9,488 bases of DNA from Clostridia bacterium (GTDB taxonomy: Bacteria; Bacillota; Clostridia; Christensenellales; Aristaeellaceae). Both the position numbers and the translations under genes were made by a program. The stretch lies in contig JAFUGB010000110.1 of assembly GCA_017469605.1 (NCBI GenBank), forward strand, positions 1 through 9,488. Reading direction: 5' to 3'. Position 1 is the first letter of the stretch. Each line of letters starts with the position of its first letter. Positions 1 to 5,835 of this stretch are shown piece by piece. The notes beneath the pieces were generated by a model that saw nothing but the letters and a program-made list of their open reading frames with translations, made no database searches and was not told where the DNA came from.

Positions 1-2067
1 CAGTCCAAAATCACTGATGCCATATACCAGGCCAAAATTGACAGCCTTGGCATGGGAGCGCATCTGGGGCGTGACCTGGTCAATACCGATGCCGGCCACC
101 TCGGCCGCCGTGCGGGCATGGATATCCTGTCCCTGCCGGAAAGCGTCCACCATGGCGTGATCGCCCGAAAAATGCGCCAGGATGCGCAGCTCAATTTGGC
201 TGTAATCAGCATCCACCAGCACGTGCCCCGAGGCCGCCACAAAGGCGCGGCGGATCTCCCGTCCCAGATCGGTGCGCACCGGAATATTCTGCAGGTTGGG
301 CTCGGCGCTGGAAATGCGCCCCGTGGCCGTGCCGGTCTGGTCAAAGAAGGTATGGATGCGGCCCTCGTCGTCCACCTTGCGGATCAGCGCGTCAATATAG
401 GTGCCGTGCAGTTTGCTCACCTGCCGGTATTCCAGGATATCGCTGATGGCGGGATGGGCATCCCGCAGCGCCTCCAGCGTTTCGGCGTCGGTGGAAAAGC
501 CTTTGCTGGTCTTTCGCCCGGCCTTGAGACCCAGCCTGTTGAACAGCACGTCGCCCAGCTGCTTGGGGCTGTTGATATTGAACTCGCCCACGCCGCACAG
601 GGTATAGATGCTCTCCCGCAGCGCGTTCTCCCGGGCCGACAGGCGCGCGCCGATTTCCCGCAGCACGTCGGCATCCACCCGGAAGCCTTCGCGCTCCATA
701 TCAAATAGCACGTCCAGCAGCGGCAGTTCGATTTCCCGGTACAGCTTTTCCACACCCAGCTCCCGCATCTGGCGCTCCTGCCGCAGCCTCAGCGCCCATA
801 CGCCCGAGGCGTCGGCATCGGCAAAAGCGCTCAAATGATAGCTTTTCTCCTGGGGATTGAGGGCATAGGCCGCCAGCATGGTATCAAAGGCAATTTGCGG
901 CAGCGGCTGTCCCCGGTCGGCCAGGGCATGCAGCAGCTTTTTGCCGTCATGGGTGATCACAGGCTTTTGCAGGGCAGCTGCGGCATCCCCCAGGGGATCA
1001 TCCGCCGCGCCGGGCAGATCAAACAGCCCCACCTGGCCGCCCAGGGATGCCCGAAGCCGGGTTTCCCCGGCGCAGAGCGAAAGCTCCTCTTCCCCGGCAA
1101 AAACGGCCACCAACTCGTTGCCGGCGCAAAGCTGTTTGACGCTTTGGGCCGTCAGCTCCTGCCACTCGGCAAACCGGAGGTCCGCCTGCTCCTGAACAGG
1201 CGCGGCCGCTCCCGATTCCTGGGCCAGGCGGTTGGCAATGGTCACCAGGCCATACTTGCGCAGCGCATCCAGCCCGCCGGACAGCCGGTGGGCGTCGCAG
1301 GCGTCAAAACGCACGGCCAGCGGGATATCGCGCCGGATGGTGGCCAGCCATTTGGAAAAGCGGGCCTGTTCCGCGTTATCGCGCACCTTTTCGCCCAGCT
1401 TGCCCTTGATTTCTTCGCCATGGGCCAGCACATTTTCCAGCGTGCCGTACTGGTCCAGCAGCTTCACCGCCGTCTTTTCACCCACACCGGGCACGCCGGG
1501 AATGTTATCGCTGCTGTCGCCCATAAGGCCCTTCAGGTCGGTGATCTGGGCCGGCGTCACGCCAAATAGCTCCTTCACCCGGGCCGGGGTGCATTCCTCC
1601 ACCTCGCTGATCCCCTTGCGGGTAAGCAGCAGGGTGATTTCGTCATCCACCAGCTGCAGCGCGTCCCGGTCGCCGGTGAGCAGCAGGGCATCCGCGCCCT
1701 TTTCCCGGCACTGCAGCGATAAAGTGCCCAATATATCGTCGGCCTCGTAGCCCGTCAGGCTCAGCACGCCCAGGCCCATGGCCCCCAGGATTTCCTTTAT
1801 GGCATCAAACTGCGGCCGCAGCTCATCGGGCGGGCGGGCACGGCCTGCCTTGTATTCCGCGTATTCAGTATGGCGAAAGGTGGGCGCGTGCTCATCAAAG
1901 GCCACGGCGCACCAGCGGGGCGAACGCTCCCGCATACAGCGCAGCAGCATATTCAGAAAGCCGTGTAAGGCGTTGGTATACACGCCGTTATAATCCATCA
2001 GCGGCAACGCGTGAAAAGCCCGGTGCATCAGGCTGTTTCCATCCACAATCAAAAAGGTATCGCGCAT
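1..2067 (-). CDS. polA: DNA polymerase I, 3' end cut off by window
   Basis: Family A DNA polymerase for Okazaki-fragment processing and gap repair. Translation from the ATG at 2067 runs open for 689 codons to the window edge; full-length relatives have roughly 850-900 residues. The 5'-3' exonuclease domain covers about residues 1-290, with acidic residues D9, D58, E108/D110/D111, D133/D135 and D184/D187, then a helix-hairpin-helix GVPGVGEKTA near 191. A shortened 3'-5' exonuclease-like domain (about 310-430) lacks the DxE and later Asp residues needed for proofreading. The polymerase part shows TGRISSAEPNLQNIP (582-596), motif A with D621 in DADYSQIE, and the O-helix with R670, K674, F678 and Y682. 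Motif C lies outside the window. The start is fixed by a GGAGGT at 2075-2080, 7 nt upstream. Family and motif assignments rest on remembered E. coli and Bst enzymes; loss of proofreading is inferred. Confidence 0.97.
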   Translation of the reverse strand, partial: MRDTFLIVDGNSLMHRAFHALPLMDYNGVYTNALHGFLNMLLRCMRERSPRWCAVAFDEHAPTFRHTEYAEYKAGRARPPDELRPQFDAIKEILGAMGLGVLSLTGYEADDILGTLSLQCREKGADALLLTGDRDALQLVDDEITLLLTRKGISEVEECTPARVKELFGVTPAQITDLKGLMGDSSDNIPGVPGVGEKTAVKLLDQYGTLENVLAHGEEIKGKLGEKVRDNAEQARFSKWLATIRRDIPLAVRFDACDAHRLSGGLDALRKYGLVTIANRLAQESGAAAPVQEQADLRFAEWQELTAQSVKQLCAGNELVAVFAGEEELSLCAGETRLRASLGGQVGLFDLPGAADDPLGDAAAALQKPVITHDGKKLLHALADRGQPLPQIAFDTMLAAYALNPQEKSYHLSAFADADASGVWALRLRQERQMRELGVEKLYREIELPLLDVLFDMEREGFRVDADVLREIGARLSARENALRESIYTLCGVGEFNINSPKQLGDVLFNRLGLKAGRKTSKGFSTDAETLEALRDAHPAISDILEYRQVSKLHGTYIDALIRKVDDEGRIHTFFDQTGTATGRISSAEPNLQNIPVRTDLGREIRRAFVAASGHVLVDADYSQIELRILAHFSGDHAMVDAFRQGQDIHARTAAEVAGIGIDQVTPQMRSHAKAVNFGLVYGISDFGL

Positions 2068-2088
2068 AGGGTACACCTCCACGATAGT

Positions 2089-2117
2089 ATTGTAACATAT
2101 TTTCATGGAATATACAA
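2089..2117 (-). promoter_or_regulatory. sigma-A-like promoter for polA
   Basis: On the minus strand TTGTAT (2112-2117) and TACAAT (2089-2094) are separated by exactly 17 nt. The -10 matches TATAAT at 5 of 6 positions; the -35 matches TTGACA only at TTG. Transcription would begin near 2082, a few bases upstream of the polA ribosome binding site, giving a leader of about 15 nt. The -35 overlaps the -35 of the candidate rightward promoter by one base. Confidence 0.6.
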
Positions 2118-2137
2118 AGTAAACCTGTGCCATAATA
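2108..2137 (+). promoter_or_regulatory. candidate sigma-G-like promoter
   Basis: GAATA at 2108-2112 and CATAATA at 2131-2137 are separated by 18 nt. As I remember the Bacillus subtilis forespore sigma-G consensus (GHATR, about 18 nt, CATWMTA), every defined position matches. The downstream gene encodes a protein of a sporulation-associated type, which supports the reading. A caveat is that the predicted start near 2143 would place the Shine-Dalgarno sequence at the very 5' end of the mRNA. As a sigma-A promoter it is poor, because the -35 (GAATAT) does not fit. Confidence 0.45.
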
Positions 2138-2156
2138 CGGTTGGAGGTGGGATCAT

Positions 2157-2675
2157 TTGCGCCGGTTGATCAAAAAATGGGGGGAAGCGGCCCTGGCCGC
2201 CCTGTGTGTGCTGGCCATCGTGTTCGCCGCCCTGTATACCCGGCAGGACGACCTGCGCCGCCTGGCCGCCCGGGATGCCGCCGCCAGCCGGGATGAACGG
2301 CTGGAGGATGTCCGGGAGCCCAGCGGCTTTCAGCCTCCGATCGCCCAGCGGGAATCCGCCGGGTTTTCCGGCGCGGCGCGCACAAGCGGCGGCTTATGGC
2401 AGTTTTCGCCCTACGCCGATTATACCGCCGCGTATGGGCAAAGCATCTGCGCCATGGGAGCGGGCACCGTGACCCAAGCCGCCGGGGACAGCGTCTGGAT
2501 CGATCACGGCGGCGGCATCAGGACGGGTTACCGGCTGCTGCAAACGCTGCGCGTCATCCCCGGCCAAGCCGTTGAAGCCGGCCAGGCCATCGGAACCGCG
2601 GGCAGCGGCGGCCAGGTACAGGTTTGCGCCCTGCGGGACGGGGCCTATATCGATCCGCAGGCATTGATCCAATAA
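2157..2675 (+). CDS. Degenerate LytM/M23-domain membrane protein, SpoIIQ/SpoIVFA-like
   Basis: Protein of 172 residues with one N-terminal membrane segment (about 9-26, after the basic MRRLIKK), a charged linker rich in Arg and Asp (28-75), and a C-terminal LytM-like fold (about 78-172). The fold is recognised from the WIDHGGGIRTGYRLL, VIPGQAVEAGQAIG and YIDPQALI segments. Active M23 peptidases carry zinc ligands in HxxxD, in the His after T-x-Y and in HxH. Here the first segment is missing, the second position is Leu (TGYRLL) and the HxH position reads Q153-V-Q155, so it is very probably not a peptidase. Such inactive domains occur in the sporulation proteins SpoIIQ (forespore) and SpoIVFA (mother cell); the ending ALRDGAYIDP resembles SpoIVFA as I recall it, while the sigma-G-like promoter favours a forespore protein. 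It is shorter than either. The TTG start is set by GGAGGTGG at 2143-2150, 6 nt away. Its gene is divergent from polA. Confidence 0.8.
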   Translation: MRRLIKKWGEAALAALCVLAIVFAALYTRQDDLRRLAARDAAASRDERLEDVREPSGFQPPIAQRESAGFSGAARTSGGLWQFSPYADYTAAYGQSICAMGAGTVTQAAGDSVWIDHGGGIRTGYRLLQTLRVIPGQAVEAGQAIGTAGSGGQVQVCALRDGAYIDPQALIQ

Positions 2676-2679
2676 TATG

Positions 2680-2709
2680 AACGGGATGCGGCTTTTTTAG
2701 CATCCCGTT
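2680..2709 (+). terminator. Rho-independent-type terminator after the LytM-like gene
   Basis: A perfect 10-bp inverted repeat, AACGGGATGC and GCATCCCGTT, encloses a 10-nt loop (GGCTTTTTTA) and starts 4 nt after the TAA of the upstream gene. The following sequence TTATGATTTT is only a weak T tract, so efficiency is uncertain. The T run in the loop is unusual. On the opposite strand there is no T tract after the stem, so it fits rightward termination better. Confidence 0.65.
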
Positions 2710-2776
2710 TATGATTTTACGGCAAATATATGCCCTTTTCATGAACATAGTATGAAGTTTTGATATTTTTCTTGGG

Positions 2777-2823
2777 ATTCCGCCTGATTCGACAAAAGCT
2801 GTCATTGCGGAGTTTTTATTTTT
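2777..2823 (+). terminator. Weak second hairpin with T-rich tail
   Basis: ATTCCGC (2777-2783) can pair with GCGGAGT (2807-2813, one G-T wobble). An inner GACA/TGTC pairing (2791-2794 with 2800-2803) closes a 5-nt loop, with an asymmetric internal loop between the two stems. TTTTTATTTTT follows directly (2813-2823). It could be a backup terminator for the LytM-like gene. The same T-rich stretch could equally be the spacer of a promoter for the next ORF, so the role is open. Confidence 0.3.
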
Positions 2824-2833
2824 GTAATATGCT
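2805..2833 (+). promoter_or_regulatory. Candidate promoter for the 55-residue ORF
   Basis: TTGCGG (2805-2810) and TATGCT (2828-2833) are 17 nt apart, matching sigma-A hexamers at 3 of 6 and 4 of 6 positions. The surroundings are clearly AT-richer than the rest of the window. A start near 2840 would leave a leader of about 32 nt before the ATG at 2872. The box overlaps the weak terminator candidate, so only one of the two readings may be right. Confidence 0.3.
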
Positions 2834-2871
2834 GTACACACAATCCGAAAAACGAAAGCGAGGCATGCGCC

Positions 2872-3039
2872 ATGAAGAACGCCATGAAATTTGATCCCTG
2901 CCGCTCGGCCCGTACGCTGATTGAAATGCTGTTTGACAACGGCATGTCTCAGGAGGCGCTGGCGCTGACAAAAAGCGTGGATGATGCGCAGCTGAAAATG
3001 TGGAACAGCGAAACGCTGGAAAAGGTCAACAACGGGTAA
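2872..3039 (+). CDS. Small protein of unknown function, 55 residues
   Basis: The ATG at 2872 follows GAGG (2860-2863) at 8 nt and opens a 55-codon frame ending in TAA. The product is soluble, without a membrane segment or signal peptide. It begins MKNAMKFDPCRSARTLIEML and continues with Ser, Glu, Asp, Lys and Asn-containing segments that look mostly helical; there is one Cys at residue 10. The balanced composition differs from the Arg/Pro/Ala-rich peptides read from wrong frames in this GC-rich DNA, which supports real coding. I recognise no family; the SQxLD motif of Spo0E-type phosphatases is absent. It sits alone after an AT-rich gap of about 200 bp. Its stop codon abuts the stop of the converging gene, with no terminator between them. 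Confidence 0.6.
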   Translation: MKNAMKFDPCRSARTLIEMLFDNGMSQEALALTKSVDDAQLKMWNSETLEKVNNG

Positions 3040-4404
3040 CTATTTTCCCGCCAGCTTCCTTATATCGCGTTTGAGCCGCTCGGCGGCGCTGATGCGGGGC
3101 AGCCTTTTGCCGCTCTCCGCCAGGCTGTCCGACCGGGCCAGGAGCATGAACAGCGCATAATAGACGGGCTCGTTGTGAAAGATGTCCACCGTGCCCATAA
3201 ACAGGAAAACCATGAGCAGGATGGTGGCCGTTTTAACCGCGGCGCTGCGGCGGAAGCGCATCGCTTCCCGGGTGGCGATCCATACCATGCCCAGGTAAGG
3301 CAGCAGCGCCAGCACGCCGCCATGCAGCATTAGCTCCAGCAGCTGGTTATGGGTATGGTTCAGGGGCTGCACAAAGGTGCTGCCAAAGAGCCTGCGCATG
3401 TATTCCACCGGCAGCAGGCCCACGCCGGTGAACGGATAATTCCTGATGATTTTCAGCGTTTCGGTCCAGATATGGGTGCGGTAGGTCAAATCGGTGTCCT
3501 TGCCCAGGCGGTCCCGGATCAGGAACCCCAGGTTTTCCTGAATATGCAGAAAATGCAGGCCAATGAACAGCAGCACCGACGCCCCCAGCATGGCGGCAGG
3601 CGTGGCGCAGCGGGGCAGCGCCCGCCGGTTAAACCACAGCAGCATCGCCAGGAGCAGGGCAAAGCCCACCAGGGCCGTGCCTCCCCGCTGTGTGAATACC
3701 GCAAAGAGCGTCAGCGCAAACACGACGCCGGTGCGCGCCGTATAGCGGCCGTGCTTTACCTGGGCGCGGATCATTTCCAGGCACAGGCCGGGGAAAGCCA
3801 GCCGGTAATAGAACACCCGGTTGCCAATAAGCCACTCCGGAACAAACAGTGCTTCGGCGTTTTCCACCGGATCAATGAACCAAACCAGCTCCGCCTGCTT
3901 GTAATTGAGCCCGGCGGGCCACAGCAGGCGGGCAGGCACATTGAGCGCCAGCCACAGGAGAAAGGCCAGGCTGATCCCCTCCAGCAGGCTTTGGCGCTCG
4001 CGCTGCAGCCCCATGTCCACCATAAGCATCAGGCACAGGCCGCATACCCAGTGCAGCCAATAGCCGCTGGCGCCATGGAACACGAGGGTCATGGCGATCA
4101 GCGCGGCATGCATGCCGAAAAAGCACAGCAGCATAGGCTGCTTTCTTTTTATTTTTTCGGTGATCCACCGCCAAACGTACATGCCCAGCACAACGCCGCA
4201 CAGGACCCACAGCGGCACCCGCAGGAAGGGAAAAAACTGCCGGGGATCAAAATCGGACAGCCCGAAAATGCTCCGCTCCCATTTTTTCAGATCGTTGGCG
4301 CGGATGGCGATAAAGGTAAACAGCGTATAGAAAGCCGGCCCGGACAGCAGCCTGTCCAGGAAATCGCCGGTCCTTTTATTTTTTTCAAGGGTTTGGGTGT
4401 TCAT
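3040..4404 (-). CDS. O-antigen ligase/polymerase-like (Wzy_C) membrane protein
   Basis: Polytopic membrane protein of 454 residues with about ten hydrophobic segments (for example 62-80, 90-110, 114-131, 142-160, 241-257, 268-286, 357-377 and 390-408). A large loop between about 287 and 356 carries the family pattern: YRTHIW (R309, W313), NYPFTGVG (P324-G329) and the HTHNQLLEL block (H350, H352, N353). Relatives (WaaL ligases, Wzy polymerases, cell-wall polymer ligases) transfer lipid-linked glycans on the outer face of the membrane. No glycosyltransferase, flippase or sugar-nucleotide gene is visible nearby, so the substrate is unknown. The ATG is the only likely start because an in-frame TAG lies 3 nt upstream. 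The ribosome binding site is poor (AAGGA at 4421-4425, 16 nt away). TAGAAT at 4415-4420 could be a -10 box but no good -35 is seen. The gene follows mnmE by 92 bp. Confidence 0.85.
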   Translation of the reverse strand: MNTQTLEKNKRTGDFLDRLLSGPAFYTLFTFIAIRANDLKKWERSIFGLSDFDPRQFFPFLRVPLWVLCGVVLGMYVWRWITEKIKRKQPMLLCFFGMHAALIAMTLVFHGASGYWLHWVCGLCLMLMVDMGLQRERQSLLEGISLAFLLWLALNVPARLLWPAGLNYKQAELVWFIDPVENAEALFVPEWLIGNRVFYYRLAFPGLCLEMIRAQVKHGRYTARTGVVFALTLFAVFTQRGGTALVGFALLLAMLLWFNRRALPRCATPAAMLGASVLLFIGLHFLHIQENLGFLIRDRLGKDTDLTYRTHIWTETLKIIRNYPFTGVGLLPVEYMRRLFGSTFVQPLNHTHNQLLELMLHGGVLALLPYLGMVWIATREAMRFRRSAAVKTATILLMVFLFMGTVDIFHNEPVYYALFMLLARSDSLAESGKRLPRISAAERLKRDIRKLAGK

Positions 4405-4463
4405 CTTCTAAACCATTCTATCCTTGAATCGTATGGCGGGAACGCGCGGATTCCTTCAGTGCT

Positions 4464-4486
4464 TTCTTTGGCGCAAAGAATGCGCC
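4464..4486 (-). repeat. Two overlapping, mutually exclusive hairpins after mnmE
   Basis: In minus-strand RNA, GGCGCA-UUCUU-UGCGCC (4486 to 4470) forms a 6-bp stem with a 5-nt loop. The overlapping UUCUUU-GCGCC-AAAGAA (4480 to 4464) forms an alternative 6-bp stem whose left arm lies in the loop and right arm of the first. Both are perfect. No T tract follows, so it is not a classical terminator. It could be a pausing, processing or attenuation element between mnmE and the ligase-like gene, or simply compact palindromic sequence. Confidence 0.4.
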
Positions 4487-4496
4487 GCGTTCTCCC

Positions 4497-5834
4497 CTAT
4501 TTTCCCACGCAGAACCGTGAAAACACGCTGTCCAGCAGCTTTTCATCCACCCGCTCGCCGGTGATGCCGCCCAGCGTATCCAGGGCGGCGTGCAGGTCGA
4601 TGGCCGCCAGGTCCAGCGCCATGCCCGCCTCCAGCGCCTCCGCCGCGTTTTGCAGCTCGGCCGATGCCTGCCGGGCCAGCCGCATATGCCGGGCGCCGGT
4701 CAGCGGCAGATCGCCCCGCACCCGGGCTTTTTCGGCCAGCAGCTCCCGCAGGCTGTCCATGCCCTGTCCCGTTCTGGCCGACACCCGCAGGGCATCCGGC
4801 AATTCAAAGGCTTGGCCCCGGTCGGCTTTGTTGAGAAGGATCACCCGCGGCAGCTCCCGGGTATCCCGGAGCAGCCGTTCATCCTCCGCCGTCAGCGGCT
4901 GAGCGCCATCCAGCACCAGCAGCACCAGATCGGCGGACTGCATGGCCTGACGGGCGCGCTCCACGCCGATGGCCTCCACCGTTTCGGCCTGTTCCCGGAT
5001 GCCAGCGGTATCGCTGAGATTCACGCGCATACCGGACAGCGTAACGCTGCCCCGCACCACATCCCGCGTGGTTCCGGGGATATCGGTAACGATGGCCCGC
5101 TCCTCGCAGAGCAGGCTGTTGAGCAGCGAGCTTTTGCCCACATTGGGCCTGCCGCACAGCACCGCTTCAAAGCCCGTTTCCAGCAGCCGGGCCGCCCGCT
5201 CGTCACAGGCCGCCAGCAGCTTCTGCGCCAGCCCGCGGGCCTTGGGGGCAATATCCGCGGCGGCTTCGGCTTCATCGATTTCCTCGGGATAATCCAGCGC
5301 GGCGGCCACGCCCGCGGTCAGCGCCGTCACCTGCTCCTGAATCTCACGTACAAAAGCGCTGACGCCGCCGGTAAGCTGCCGCAGCGCCGCCCGGGAGGAC
5401 TGCTCCCCCTGGGCGGAGATCAGCCGCATAACAGCTTCAGCCCGGCTTAAATCAATGCGTCCGTTCAAAAAAGCGCGGCGGGTAAATTCCCCGGGCTCGG
5501 CGGGGCGAACGCCCAATTCATAGAGCGCGCTCAGCACCTGCCCGGCCACCTGTTCACCGCCATGGAGCTGGAACTCGGCCACATCCTCCCGGGTATAGGA
5601 GCGCGGGGCCAGCATGAGCACGCCCATGCATTCGTCGATCATCTCTCCCCGCGTATCATACACATGCCCGAACAGCAGCCGATGGCTTTCCGGCGCCTGC
5701 CTGCCGGCGGGCCGGAAAAGCGCGTCAAAGCAAGTGCGCGCAGCATCACCGCTCACGCGCACAATGGCGATGCCGCCCTGCCCCGGCGGGGTGGCCAGCG
5801 CCGCAATGGTATCATTCTGATACGCCGTCCGCAT
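4497..5834 (-). CDS. mnmE: tRNA modification GTPase MnmE
   Basis: MnmE works with MnmG to build the 5-aminomethyl-type modification on wobble uridine 34 of certain tRNAs, in the cytoplasm. The 445-residue product is of usual length. The N-terminal folate-binding domain (1-118) includes NDTIAALATPPGQGGIAIVR and QLHGG. The helical domain begins with GEFTRRAFLNGRIDLSRAEA. The inserted G domain has G1 GRPNVGKS (228-235), G2 region TDIPGTTRD (250-258), G3 DTAG (275-278) and G4 NKAD (335-338). The C-terminal FCVGK holds the catalytic Cys442. The ATG at 5834 is chosen because family homology starts just after it; the frame extends 11 codons further upstream inside the preceding gene. Only 1 nt separates it from the stop of the yhaM-like gene, and AGGGG about 12 nt upstream is the only ribosome binding site, so coupling is likely. 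mnmG is not adjacent. Confidence 0.98.
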   Translation of the reverse strand: MRTAYQNDTIAALATPPGQGGIAIVRVSGDAARTCFDALFRPAGRQAPESHRLLFGHVYDTRGEMIDECMGVLMLAPRSYTREDVAEFQLHGGEQVAGQVLSALYELGVRPAEPGEFTRRAFLNGRIDLSRAEAVMRLISAQGEQSSRAALRQLTGGVSAFVREIQEQVTALTAGVAAALDYPEEIDEAEAAADIAPKARGLAQKLLAACDERAARLLETGFEAVLCGRPNVGKSSLLNSLLCEERAIVTDIPGTTRDVVRGSVTLSGMRVNLSDTAGIREQAETVEAIGVERARQAMQSADLVLLVLDGAQPLTAEDERLLRDTRELPRVILLNKADRGQAFELPDALRVSARTGQGMDSLRELLAEKARVRGDLPLTGARHMRLARQASAELQNAAEALEAGMALDLAAIDLHAALDTLGGITGERVDEKLLDSVFSRFCVGK

Positions 5835-5835
5835 A

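Noticed and set aside
835..1569. Plus-strand frame of 244 codons inside polA
   Set aside because: It is antisense to the continuous polA frame, which carries all expected motifs.
2087..2115. Possible sigma-F promoter (GTATT, 15 nt, GGAATATAC)
   Set aside because: The -10 lacks the conserved A at the fifth position and the -35 is imperfect; the nearby sigma-G-like pair fits much better.
2554..2841. Minus-strand frame of 95 codons across the end of the LytM-like gene and the following gap
   Set aside because: It overlaps a better-supported gene and its terminator. No ribosome binding site or family resemblance was seen, and the N-terminal part is just translated AT-rich gap.
2865..2894. Earlier ATG at 2865 before the small ORF
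   Set aside because: It is in a different frame and meets a stop after nine codons; the ATG at 2872 has better spacing from GAGG.
3349..4902. Long plus-strand open frame of 517 codons opposite the ligase-like gene and mnmE
   Set aside because: It is antisense to two well-supported genes, crosses their intergenic gap, and its product is rich in Gln, His, Arg and Pro with no recognisable domain. GC-rich DNA commonly yields such shadow frames.
4590..5450. Plus-strand frame of 286 codons inside mnmE
   Set aside because: It is fully antisense to conserved MnmE motifs, has shadow-type composition and lacks a convincing ribosome binding site.
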